Source: Druceiella hillmani
Lineage: Eukaryota > Arthropoda > Insecta > Lepidoptera > Hepialidae
Assembly (NCBI GenBank): GCA_039881145.1
Contig: JAYKKI010000088.1
Location: 3,844,501-3,908,500, forward strand
DNA: 64,000 nt
Reading direction: 5' to 3'
How positions within the stretch are numbered: the stretch's first letter is position 1; every line of letters begins with the position of its first letter. The notes below the pieces were generated by a model. That model ran no database searches, was not told the DNA's origin, and saw only the letters and a list, made by a program, of their open reading frames with translations. The translations under genes were made by a program, and so were the position numbers. Shown here piece after piece: positions 35,467 through 47,920 of this stretch.

Positions 35467-38400
35467 GGTAACAAAAAGGTAATAAACAAACAGACAAGCA
35501 GACCAACTTTCATATCTAAATATTAGTATAAAGTATTACCCAGGTAGAAACCAGTTTTGTGCAGTTACTTTCAGTATTACTAGGGAAAATATAATGTTAT
35601 AATTTGTGCTCAATTCTAGCTTCTTTCACTGCTTTAACTTTCCAAATTGAACTAATTAAAATTAAAATCAAATTATTAAACCCCTAGAATATTTGAATAT
35701 ACATAAGATTTATAGCCTGTCTTCAGTTCCTGAATCCAGCGTTCACCGGTACTCCATTATGTGGGGAGTATGATAGAAATATTATTTCTGCTATTCATTG
35801 TTTAGTAGTCTTGAGTCATTTGTACTTTACCGTAGCTGTAATGAATATATTAAAAATGTAATTAAACTCCATATATTTCCTAATATTGCTCACTAAATAA
35901 AAATGAACACAAAATGTACACATTTTTATGCTATTATAAACTGAATGGTCTCACACCAACGTCTAATCTTGCAAGCTTGAAAATAAAAAACTGCCCACAT
36001 GTCTTTTTTTTATTTTTACAAGAACATAGATTCATAGTCATGATTCTGTATATTTTATATGTTAATCGGTATTATAAATTTGTGTAAACAACATTTCATA
36101 TTTATTTCTTCAGTAGTTTTTGTATATTTGCATAAGAAACATAAACACAGGGTATTTCACTTGCGTGTGTTAATAGTAAGTCTCACATAACTTTGGAGTT
36201 AAAACACAACAGAGACACTTTGAGTTACTTAAGTCTTTTTTGTCCCAGGATAAATATATTTATGGAAAACAAAATTAATAAAATTATTTCATTTCACGTC
36301 CTTCTTATTAAGAATAGTTTTAAAGAAAATCGAATAAAATAATGCAAGAAGGATGGAAACGAAATAAACACGACTTTTATTTGCTTATTTGTGTACAATT
36401 ATAGAAACATTACAGTTTTAACACTTGTGGGTTTCAATATTGTCAACAAGATAATTAATTAAATTTAGTAAAATTACAACACAAAAGGGTGACAAGCTTC
36501 AACAACTTTACTCTCATTCATCAGGAACACATCACACTCAGATGCAAACAGAATCAGGTGGTTGAGCAATTGTATACCACTGAAAAGTGGAGAACTTCTA
36601 TTTAACTCGGTTCTAGATGCCAGTGAAGCAAAAAGATGATGACTGAGCGAGCACAATTAATTATCAGTTACAATATTTTTTAATAAATTAGGACGTAACA
36701 TCTTTCTATTTAACAAAAAGAAAATAAATTTCGTTAAAGAAACTTCTCTCCTGTGTTGCAACACATGGTAGCTTAGAATACCAAAGAGGAAATCGGTAGG
36801 AAATCGAAAAGGGAAGAGACCATATTGTCTTGTGTACAAATATTGAAGGAACGTCTTTGGACACATTCAATCATAAGACTCTATTTTCATGTAGGCTCCC
36901 AATAATAAAGCTGGCTCCCAATTTACCTGATGCAACAGTCATATATGATAGGTTAATTGAGAAATCACTTCGAAAGTCGCAACATTATGCAACACACATC
37001 CAAGCCTTCTGAATTACTTTTTTGCTATGTCTGTCCAAAAACCACAGAAAGTTAGATAAGAATCAAATTGAACTCCTAGATCAACTACCTCAATATGTCG
37101 GCATAATGGTGTCCTGCCAAATGTACTCTCCCACTCTATAAGAACACGCATGGGACTGTAGCTAATCACAGAGCATTGGCTTGAATTAAGGCGCAGCGAG
37201 CTCGCATCGTTCTACTTGAGAACACCATTGATATCATTATACGTCTAATAGCTGCAATTTGTTGTACTTCTAATAGTTGAGAAAATCTTCATGTCATGAT
37301 ATGATATTACTACCAAATATACATACATGTAAAATCACTGGAAAAAAAAATTAAAACAAACCACGATCCAAAAAATTGATAAGGGCATATGAATAATATC
37401 GGGAGAACAGAGATGAAGGATGAGTAAAATTGTCATTAGATGGATGAGAGGGGAAGCCCATTATACAAAGTAGATGACCATGTTTAAAATTGTTTAGTAT
37501 GACGCTGCATATATAAGCCCCTACATCGCAGTTTTTTGGCAATGGGCAAAGCAGCAGCTGCTCAAAGTACATAGAGTCAAAATTGTTCAAGAGGAAACAA
37601 TAAATCGGTACAAAAATGGCAAAATGAAAAACAATCTTCCATAAAAAGATACAGCATGATCAATTGCAACGAAACAAAAGAGGAGAATAATGACAGAAAT
37701 TTCCAAAGCCACCTATATACATATTGTGGCAAAACATTAATTTGATAGGCTTTACTAAATACAACTGATAATTCTTGCTATTTTAAAACCAATACTCCTA
37801 AAAAGTAAAAGAAATAAAGTTTGCAATATTAATTGTGATCTTGGCTAATAAAGCTTCCTTTTGTGCATGCTCTTTTTTTGTGAATGTCCAGACGAAAAAA
37901 TAGCAAAAATTCTTTTTACTTCTGCAACAAATTTAAGCTATTTCTTTGTCTTCTCTGTCAACCTTAATGTGAAAAAAAGGGTAAATATCTTCAAAAACGA
38001 TTGCTCAAGTCAGTCAGAAATAGAATAAAGTGGATTGAGTAATTGATAAAGAAAATACCCTCAAACTTTCACCATATGAGAAAAATAAAAAATAATACTT
38101 AACTAACTTTAAAGTAACCCTTTCAGCCACTATTAACCCATAAAAAACATTTGGTTTTATGGGAAATTGTTTTCACGAATTTAGGACAAATGTCTAATAG
38201 GAAACCTGCCTCGATTATGCAAAGCCGTAATCTATAATAATGGTTATTAGAGATTATATTAACTCCTTGTAGTACTGCTGAGGACAACAAAATCCGGACC
38301 CAACTAGTAGGCGGCGGCACTCAAAGAAAGGACCACTGTGATATACCTGAGTGCATGCTTAATATGAGCTAGTTTAGAAAGTAATGCTCGCAGAATAGAA

Positions 38401-38966
38401 AGATATAATATTATGTTGCAGCATTATTAGTATTGCAGAGTAATAATTTTCCTTGTGTATTATAGTTATAGTTTGTCATTTTGTTATTATTGGTTTTATA
38501 TTTTATTTGTTAAATATATGTAAATACATAAAAGGAAAAAACCATATGATCCAGGAAAGGTAAACAAAACATAAAGAAACAATATTTACAATTGTCCTGA
38601 AACTAATCTTGTATAGATTATTATTATAAAATTTTAACATAGTGAATTCTGTACCTGGAAAATATTTAAAAAAAAATGATTTATTTAGGTTAAAGAATGA
38701 TAATAGTAGCCAGAAAACCTATTTATAGAATTTTTGTCTATCTGTCTGTATGTTAATATTTTCGTGAATCGCGCAAAATCAACTGGATGAATTTTAAAGA
38801 GAAAAAAAATTTGAGAGAAAATAAAATTTTAATGACTTATAATTCCAAATTTCGCAAAAAAAAAGTCATACGCACAATTAGTACTACATAATACATTATC
38901 TATATTATATAGTAATAATTGTAAAATATATATTACTGTAATTAAATTTTAGGACTATATACGAGA

Positions 38967-38995
38967 TATATATATACATATACGTATATTATATA

Positions 38996-39079
<84 letters not shown>
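38967..39079. repeat. (TA)n microsatellite, the longest in the window
   Basis: About 40 uninterrupted TA units from 38999, preceded by a degenerate TATATACATATACG stretch. Confidence 0.92.
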
Positions 39080-39083
<4 letters not shown>

Positions 39084-41010
39084 GTAAGAAAATACAATTA
39101 TCCCCTAAATAACTTTGATTCCACAAGTCAGACTCGTGATGTTCACGTTTGATCCAAGTTTGGTTCCACGAGTCAAAAATAAAAATCTGGGTCAAACATG
39201 AATATTGCAAGTCACACTTGTCAAAGGGGGCAAGGGGTGAATTTACATTATATTCCATGCCCTTTCAGATTATAAAACCGATTTTTAAAGTTCTGGTCAA
39301 TCTTCGTTAGGACTGCAGACTGCAAGAAAGTTTTTTATTGTTGCGTAGATACGAAACAGAACGACTAACAAAATTATATGTAAACATGAAAAGACTTAAA
39401 AGATAGTTAGTAAAAATAAATTAAACCACTAGTTGGCCTGAACAACAGGTTATATTATGTGAAAATTGGTATAGCACTGAAAAAAGCAAAGAAGCTACGT
39501 CAAGCTGACTTATGTTACACTTAATCATCACGACATATCTAATTCCAGTGGAAGATGATGCGACAGCATGAATAGGCGGTCAAGTAAAAGATTCAGAGAG
39601 CGCACATGATGGCAAAAATGATAAAAATAATCTAATCTATCTTATCAGAGATAAAACATACAAGAGATTAACAAAATCTCTATTGAAATAAACAAAAAAT
39701 TCACTCTCAAAGTCTTTAAGTGGAGTGACATTCTCCCTAAAAATGGTAATTTAACTTATGAAAAAAAATTAGTACCTATTAAACAAATTTCTGGAGAATA
39801 TTCTTGCATTTCCACAATATCTAAAAACAAATTGTTCAAATTTTTCAAAATCAAATTTAAACAAGATAAAAGGGTTACGTATTTGTCTTAAAACTTAAAA
39901 TGTTTGATGTCACCGAAGTAAATATAACTTAAAGTTTTAAGCTCACACTAGTATCAAGAATCTTTTCAAACCTATAGTTGAAAAATTAAAAGTATTCACG
40001 TCACTTCGAAGCATATTATTTAACAACCGGCCATAAAAATAAAAAATATTAAAGACAACATCAAGTTCATTTTGAAACCCCTTCTTAAGCATGTGCTTGA
40101 AAAACTATAAAAACTGAAGCTGTGTCAAGCTATGGAATCTTAAAAACATTGATATTAGGCCGTCCATTGAAATGTTAGAAAGCCACACAAATATATTAAG
40201 ATTCTTTTGAACATCAGAGTTTAAAAATAATTGGATATTCGGGGTATGCACAATCCTCAGCTTCTGGGAAACAAATTATTAGAGATATTAAAAAATCCCT
40301 TAAAGCTTATAAGAGGTAGTAAGATCAAAAAGATTTGGTGATGAAAATTTCTTCAAACTTTCATCACAATAAAAATCAGATTAAAATTAATAGAATTACT
40401 CCAATAAGAATAAATACAGTGTTATATACATGATGGCTAAAATCATGGCACCATCCTGAAATTAGTTAGCTAAAATTTTTTATAGACAAAATTAATGTAA
40501 ACTTTAATTGAAATATAATTAATTATACATTAAAAACTTAATATTAGCAAGTTATTAAACACCTATTTCTACTATTTTGAGATATTAAATACCACAAAAA
40601 TGTATAATGTTAATAATAAGATAATTCTAGTAATGTTGCAAATTTCATTATTATACTCAATTTAATTTGTTTACATATAAGCGCAATGTTTATAACGGAA
40701 AGAACTGTCAAACCGCACTACGACTCGATTCATAAACCAGTTTCATTAAAATATGAATAAAACGAGACCAAAGTGGGCAGTGATAATAAGATCATGAGTC
40801 AGTAAAATGATGACACTAATAAACTTAATTTGAATTATAAGATAAGTGTTATAAAATAGTTTCCATAACTAATTACGGTATCAGCGTAATAATATAGCGA
40901 AATATATATAATACAAACATATAACATATTACTAAAACATTGATCGTAGTTTAAAGTGCGTGAGGATGCACCACCAAAACAATCCACAAAAATATTTATT
41001 AAAAACGAAC
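39080..41010. other. Right end of Uvrag intron 1
   Basis: It holds one internal similarity: 'ttgattccacaagtcagact' (39115) is repeated as 'ttggttccacgagtcaaaa' (39160) and 'gtcacacttgtcaaaggg' (39211). No exon or gene was seen. Confidence 0.4.
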
Positions 41011-41085
41011 CTGTATGAGGCTACGCAAACGTAGCTGTTGGGTGGCTAGAGGTGTCCATTCTCTGCATCTAGGTTCACCAAACAT
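41011..41085 (-). CDS. Uvrag: Uvrag first coding exon
   Basis: It begins at ATG 41085-41083, the first Met after an in-frame TAA about 20 bases upstream, and ends at the donor ATACAG|GTTCGT, phase 0. It encodes 25 residues starting MFGEPRCREW and containing PLATQQLRLRSLIQ. The P(L/S)xQQxRLRxL pattern is the conserved N-terminal signature of UVRAG proteins just before the C2 domain. Joining to the next exon gives RLRSLIQ|IVGYNI, parallel to RLRHLRxIxxxNI in vertebrate UVRAG. A further small upstream exon (41375-41354) is possible and is listed separately, so the true start is less certain than the exon. Confidence 0.83.
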
Positions 41086-41353
41086 TTCGATATAAATCAC
41101 TATTTAAACAATTAATGAAAATTAGAAAACAATAACCTTAAACCCATATATTATTGTTGGAAATGTCAAAATTGCCATAATCAGCATTTTACAAGAAAAC
41201 AAAGTTTTAACAAAAAGGGCATAATTAGGTATATTTATTATTGGTTGCGTTAAATGTTGAGTATAAATAAGAGATTAAATTTAAAATTAATTAAATAATG
41301 ATTATCACAGTATATCTGTCACTACAGAGACCACCAGCTGATCAAAAATTTAC

Positions 41354-41375
41354 CACCAGATTCATTGTCTTCCAT
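41354..41375 (-). CDS. Possible alternative first coding exon of Uvrag
   Basis: On the minus strand ATG 41375-41373 stands in a good context (CAAAATGG) and reads MEDNESG before a donor GGTG|GTAAAT. A matching acceptor, tttaaatag|TG at 41100-41099, would extend the known exon to 41099 and splice in frame as MEDNESG-V-IYIE-MFGEPRC, with a 254-bp intron ending in a T-rich tract. This is only a phase-compatible possibility. If it is not spliced, the same ATG makes a 17-codon upstream ORF that stops at TAG. Confidence 0.3.
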
Positions 41376-43375
41376 TTTGACTAGTGTTACCCGATGTATA
41401 TCTCCATATTTTCATGTTGTAATATGTGTAAATAATAATTAGCATAAATAACAATGCAATAAATATTTGTCATTGACATACTATTAACAAATTTTTATTA
41501 ATAATCGTCACTTATATCTTCAGCATAAATAAAATTTTGTCACAAAACATTATTCATATTTTTACAAACACAAAAAACTTCATTATGAAGTTTTCGTAGA
41601 ATGGAAATAAATAAACAAAATTTATTGCAAGGCATTAGGAATCTATAAAAATACTTTTAAATAAAAAACAGTATTTTTTATGTGAAAGGCCTATATCGTT
41701 TAAAAAAAATAGATAAATCACAAGACATTTAATTAATATATTTAATATTTATTTTGCATAACTTTTTATTACTTTTTTATATTTTTTTGAAAATCAATTA
41801 TATTTATGAATTACACGGTTTTCAATGTTTCAAGGTTTTTATAATGGACATAATAAAGACGGAAATAAAACATACGTCCTTGTTTCTAATTCAATTATTA
41901 TGTACAGATGTTGCTGTATAATAATATATATGTATTTTCATATAGGAACATAAAATATACTTACGATATCCACATCCCTGGTTTCCAGTAGTACATTGTT
42001 TTCGATTTGTTTTATGCTAATATATTAAGCTTTAACTTTTCTTTCTCGTAAATAGATTTGTAAAATATAAATAGGTATGTAAACCTACACTTGTATAAAC
42101 TATTCAGTCAATTTCAAATTCAGCAAATTTCTTAAAATTTATCAATTTATGTTTTACAGTATTTGTATATGGCAATTTCTCTACTAACATTTTGAATATT
42201 GTAATACCCTTACTGAAAATGTATAAATAAAAAATATTCAAACTAAATGTTCTGAACAAAATATCCATTTTCATCTATTCCCACGTCTCCCACAATAATT
42301 GTATTGCCAGAGTAAACTGCGACCTTTATACATTGACAAAATATTTTCTAATTTATCTTTATTATTTCATTCCAAGATCAACAAAGTTTGTATGGCATAG
42401 AAAAAAAATTTCCTAGATTTTTTAAAAATATCTATGAAAGGAAATATAATTTTTCTTGAGGGAGAAAATAGATACTCTTGCTTGTAAAATGCAATTAATT
42501 ATTTCTACATTCGTGAAAGCAATCCTAAAATTCCTAGTAACTTCATTAATTAATATGCCACCATGTAGAACATCATGTCAAACTGTTGAATAGGCCCCAA
42601 TAAAAGAACTTACCCCAGCGAATTATATCTTATCTTATATAAAGGCATAAAGTAGACATATCAATAAAAAGAGATAGGAAATTGTAATGAGATTGTGTCT
42701 GTGCGTATACAAAAACCACTCCAGATATTTTACTGAAATTTTGCAGCTTTATACCATAGAGGCTTGGTCATTACCTTCAATAAAAATCATCAGGATTAAG
42801 CAGAAAAAACCATAATTCATGAGTGTTGTAGTGACTGCGAAGCTTCTTTACAGGTTTGAGAGAAGAAATTACTCTTAATACTATCAGGCGTTCGCATTTA
42901 TTAATTTACCATGAGTCGCAAGGAAACTATAATAAGCAGATTTTGTTGAAATTTTATTTGTCTGAGGGTTTATTCAATAATACTCAATACATACGAAGTA
43001 TAAAACTCATGAAGCATTAGATTTTGATTGTTAAAAACTAAAGTGTATTAAATATAGATATAAGAAATGTGTCACTCCTGTTTACTCTTACATCTCATAT
43101 GCACATATATTTCTTTTTCACATCCACTTATTCAAAATTATTTATATTCACTAGTATTCCATCAACAATGCAAAGACTATCTTCTTTTTCTGAATAAAAG
43201 AGTATAAACATTTCATAAATTGGTGATTAATTGGCTATACGTTCTAGTGTAATTCTAGTAAAGCCATCTAGTTTGACTGTATAAGTACTATAGGTATAGT
43301 ACTATAGATATATATATATACACACATAACTCTTTTTAACACACCCAATACTTGACCAGAGTGCGGTGTTTACAC

Positions 43376-43378
<3 letters not shown>

Positions 43379-43418
<40 letters not shown>

Positions 43419-43424
43419 TATATT
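43379..43424. repeat. (TA)n microsatellite
   Basis: A TA run interrupted once by TAAATA near its right end, next to a 'tttgactttgactttgacac' triplet-like stretch. Confidence 0.88.
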
Positions 43425-43814
43425 AGTTTTGACTTTGACTTTGACACTTTTGATACCGTCCTTGTCCATTGTTTTTATTTCCTGCATTTAGTTCAGGTCT
43501 TAAACTATATAATGAAACTAAGATATTGCATGTATCCATTACAGTTTTCGAGAAACAGTCGACGATAAACAAAGTAATATTCATAACACAAATTTTTGAG
43601 CATGCTAGCCTACGGAGTGAGATGTTATTGCGTCAATGTTATCCTCTTAATATTCATTATTGCTTTTTTTATTTTTTTAACATTAAACAGCTAAAGAAGT
43701 GTTGAAATAATATTCAAAAATTTTACCCTGTTTTTATGTCACTTTCGAATAGCTCCAATAGATGGAGTTTGATTTTAGCCAACATATGCATTCGAAATCC
43801 TTTTGTATCACAAT

Positions 43815-43860
43815 TAAATGAAACTACAAAATTAACGCCAAATATATTCAATCCTTTTGT
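43815..43860. repeat. Fragment related to the 17966-18181 hairpin, without the hairpin
   Basis: 'cacaattaaatgaaactac' is identical to 17966-17984. It is joined directly to 'aaaattaacgccaaatatat' + 'tcaat', identical to about 18158-18181. The 173 bases in between at the other locus (most of the hairpin) are absent here. The junction is at a short 'ctac' that occurs on both sides of the missing piece. Confidence 0.8.
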
Positions 43861-45537
43861 ATATCAACAATCGTTCTGTATATCAACAGACAAAACATAT
43901 TTGGATCAAATTTAGATTTGGTGTTTCATTAGGTCGTCCATCAATATTGCTATTAGATATTTCATATTTATATAAACTTGTCGCTAGTTATTAATCTTTC
44001 GTTTTGTGTGTCAAATAAATTTTATTATAATCTACATTTCTTCTTGATTTAATCTCATCGCTTCTTCTCTGTGTCTTAATACCTTTTCAAATATGTTTTG
44101 CAGTTATATCTCATTGTTCTTACTTATATAAAATTCATGATTTGTTTTCAACAATGGTAACTGGCATCAAAAACCCAATAAATACTTTACGAAATGTATT
44201 CCTTATCAGTTGTTACTTCCACTATACAGATGTTTCCAAATGCTAAATAAGACTATTATAATTAATAGAATTTTTTCAGATTTTATTCTTTCTCGAGATA
44301 CACTATTTCCATGAGATGCTTATAATCCTACAATGCAAGCACACTATACGCTCCATTACATTTTCAATGTGATACGACACGACACTGCGAATATCTTATT
44401 TGACTTTGAATAGTGAGCGATACAAGTATACATTCATAGGAAGGAAAATTTAATCTAATTAGATGTTTTTCATAATTTTTTTTCATAGTATTTCTGTTTG
44501 TTTCAAAATTAAAATTCAAATGTATGATTAAAAAAACGATAAAAATAAGAACATTTTGTTATTGAAAAATAAATTATTTCTCTGTAATAATGGCCCAAAT
44601 CAAGATATGTTTTAGTATATTTTCTTTCTATATTCTAGAGCAACAAAAACAATTATTTCTATGCCAATAAGCTAACAACCTCTGTATATAGCATAATTTT
44701 CTCTTATGCAAGATGAATCCGAATCACTGAGTATTTTCAACTGTTCACATCTGATACTTTAGAACTTTCAGTGAAAAAATGAATCTTTCTTAAAATTCAA
44801 GGCGGTAATATCCTTAAAAATAACGAAATATAAAAGTGTTGGTAAGATGTGAAAACAATAAAAAATGTGAGTACTCTTTTAACATGTCATATACAAACAT
44901 TAATTAGTGGTTTTAATTTACGTTTGCAAACAGTTAATAACTACCTATTTACATATTACATATGTGGTCATATAATAAGTTTTGTATTGAAAACTTAAAT
45001 AACATTGTATTAAGTATTTAAGACTTAAATGACAAACACTAAATTTGTCAGAAGATTTCAAGACCCACAAAAACATTATTTAAAAAAATTAAAAATGCTT
45101 AATTTTTAAGCTAATAATTTTTACCCCAAGTAGAGAATTTTTTTCTCTATTTAGGATAAAGTCGTCCCAATTTCTATTCTCTATAAATTATACACACAAC
45201 AAACTTTTTTTATTGGCAATGAGTTTTCCTTTTTAATTAACGTTGGGAAAGCAAATTTTATGAATTTTAGATAGATGTCTCAAATATCTGAAATTTAGTT
45301 TAAATTTCTAATTACTCAAGATTTTTTATACATAGTATTACATAGTATAGAAAGTATAGAAGTTTTATACATAGTATAGAAAATTTATACATTTTCGTTA
45401 TGTTAAGCAAATTTAATGGATTAAAAAGAAAAAAAAGAAAAATGCAATAAAATTTTTTATTAGCTAATTATATTAAACAAATATGTGAGCGTTGGTTAGT
45501 TAAATCATTGGGGGAACTGTTTGATAATTACAAGCAT

Positions 45538-45554
45538 ATGTATATATATATATT
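45538..45554. repeat. Short (TA)n
   Basis: A short TA run in the intergenic region. Confidence 0.7.
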
Positions 45555-47826
45555 TTTCATCAGGTTCATTGATTGTTCAGTTTTATTTACTTTTTTTCAT
45601 TTAAATTACCCTTTTTTATCATCAGTATAGTTTGTTTAATATTTCATAATGTTTCATATTTCATGCAACATAAAAATAAAATAAAATCCTTAGAATTCTT
45701 CTGTACACGAGGGTTAATCTTAATACTGTATGTAGCACACACTTTCTGTAAACGAGGTATATGAAAGCCAGAAATTTTAAATTTTCAAGGTCTAAGAGAC
45801 ATATTCATTATTATGAATGACCTCAAAAACTCTAAATGTACGATTTTCATTTCCAAATTTTTATAATAAATGTTTTTGGGTATACATATTATCCAATTAT
45901 AATAGTGCATCAGCTGTGGAAGGATGCGAATATATATAACATATTTACATATATTAGAGAATATTCTTACTATACGACAATATAGCCATCCGAAAAATAC
46001 TATCAACAACAGTCTGGTGATAAATTAATAAACTTTTGGTTACACTACCTTATTTATTTATTAGTGAAATATTGTAATTTTTAGCCAGAGCGTATATATT
46101 GTTATTAGATTAAAATTCCTATGTACAATGTATTTACTTTGCTTATTAATATAGAGTGGAACTCACCAACAGCGTAGTTGAGGGTAATGCTTGTTTATAC
46201 ATCTACTTGACCGGTAATTTTAATCTTTATTTGATAATTAAATTCTGGGACATTTATAACGTGGCCTACCTTATATTATTTCACCCCTTTATCATTTGTA
46301 CTTTTTCATATTCTACCAGTGTTTACTGGCTGGAAGCCATGTTTTATAATTATATTTATTTAACGACAACAAAAATAAGTTGACATTGACATGTGTCAAA
46401 TGTAACCAAAACTTCTTGCGATAAGCGCAGTAAACCTTTTTTTAGCGACATCTATATTTTTATTATCTCACTTTAAGTGGAAAAAAATTTAATCCATTAT
46501 TTATTCATTGTGATACTTTCTATTATAATATTTATTCATGATCTATAAAAACTACTTCGATATGTACTAAAATTATTAAAATTACTAAATCAAATAGAAT
46601 TATTGTCGTTGTGGTAATTAGAAGATGTTATTTGGTACCTATAGATATTTACATTACTGAAAGCCATTTTGTCCAACAAAATGTGATTGAATTTATTCCT
46701 TAACGTGATTTTTATCTAACTTTGTTTTATCCATCACAGGGTGCAAAAGGCTCATCATAAAATGATAGTTATCTGGATTAATTATATCTTCATTACCCTT
46801 GGTGACTTCAAGGTCTAATAATTTCTTTTTGTTGACATTTATAGGGAATGTGTAAGTGTTCCATATGCACCTCATCAGATACTGCAGACCACGATCAGCT
46901 GCCTCAACATACATTTGCTTGCATTAAACATGCATCAACTTAATTAAGCATTATATGGATAGCTACACTTGTATATATTTTAAGACAATCGAAGTGAAAA
47001 TACATACAACGCTTGCGATAGGCAGTAGAACTTAAATGAGACCTCCTGGCACTAGATACAAAATCTTGCTCGCCTCTTCGGACTTTAAAGCACTACGATA
47101 GAAATAAAACAAAAAAATAAGGTTTTCCATAGACAATTTTTAATTATTTCATACATATTGATATAATCTTCATGTATATTCTTTTTTCATTACTTATTTT
47201 AATCAATAATACATTTATTTATTTACTCTGTACCATAATTATAATAATATTATGAGAGAACATCTCTTCAATAATCATCCCATAAACACACAAATAGAAA
47301 TAGACATACATTTTTTTTTTAATATAGTCATAATTTCACACAAATTCTGTGTTATAAATATGTCACATACAGTAATAGAAGTATATATGTACATATAGTA
47401 ATATCTATGTATAATGTAAGACTTGCTCAGTCTGTGTGAAGCCTCTTTGTTTCCGTGTTTTTTTTTTCATTTTAAATTCCCCTTTATTATTTTTTTCTTT
47501 TTATTACAGTGTGTACCCACGAAGACGACATAGTGTTTCCTAATTTTTTTTGGACCTGGCAAAAATTTCGAATATTTAAGTCATACACAACTTTATTTAT
47601 TACACTTTTACAAAAGAAAGACATATTTTATATAAATTTTCCCACTATTGCTCCTGCATTATTTTATCGTCTCCCCTTTATACTGTTATTTATATAAATA
47701 TTTGTTTTTGACAGAATTCCCCAAAAATATACATAAAATTAAATTAATATTTGTTCTATATCTAACACTTAAACATGAACATTGTTATATATTTTTAAAT
47801 TATACAAACATACATACATATTATAT

Positions 47827-47832
<6 letters not shown>

Positions 47833-47917
<85 letters not shown>
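47833..47917. repeat. (TA)n microsatellite
   Basis: A TA run with one G interruption, preceded by 'acacacacat'. The Tyr/Ile-rich ORFs on both strands (47648-48010) are artefacts of it. Confidence 0.9.

Positions 47918-47920
<3 letters not shown>

Larger units (their letters stand above)
13939..41010. other. Uvrag intron 1, about 27 kb
   Basis: A repeat-rich intron. No exon of Uvrag and no convincing nested gene was seen. The larger structured elements inside are listed separately: hairpins, SINE, tandem arrays, the piggyBac-type element, a mariner relic, LINE relic, and dispersed repeat family A. Stretches with nothing recognisable are 13939-15268, 21850-23537, 24140-25900, 27851-29010, 29655-31136, 33080-34140 and 35470-38960. 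The short ORFs in them show no domain. Confidence 0.6.
1811..41085 (-). other. Uvrag: Uvrag locus, 5' part of the gene (four exons)
   Basis: Minus-strand gene from four exons: 41085-41011, 13938-13791, 8395-7260 and 1979-1811. UVRAG/Vps38 is the subunit that defines PI3-kinase complex II together with Vps34, Vps15 and Beclin-1/Atg6, and it acts in endosome maturation and autophagy. The joined exons give about 509 residues: a short N-terminal helix with the TQQLRLR motif, a C2-like domain, a long polar insertion and the start of the coiled coil. The C-terminal Vps38/BARA-like part must lie to the left of position 1. Phases are 0, 1, 0, 1 and every junction joins in frame. The first intron is about 27 kb and the second and third are about 5.4 kb and 5.3 kb. 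Confidence 0.87.

Noticed and set aside
36474..37210. Possible decayed coding region (ORFs at 36474, 36657, 36830)
   Set aside because: The composition hints at an old retroelement, but no motif could be recognised, so no family is assigned.
46693..46914. Minus-strand ORF of 73 residues with a mixed, protein-like composition
   Set aside because: I recognise no domain, no splice partners are evident and it is isolated in intergenic DNA.
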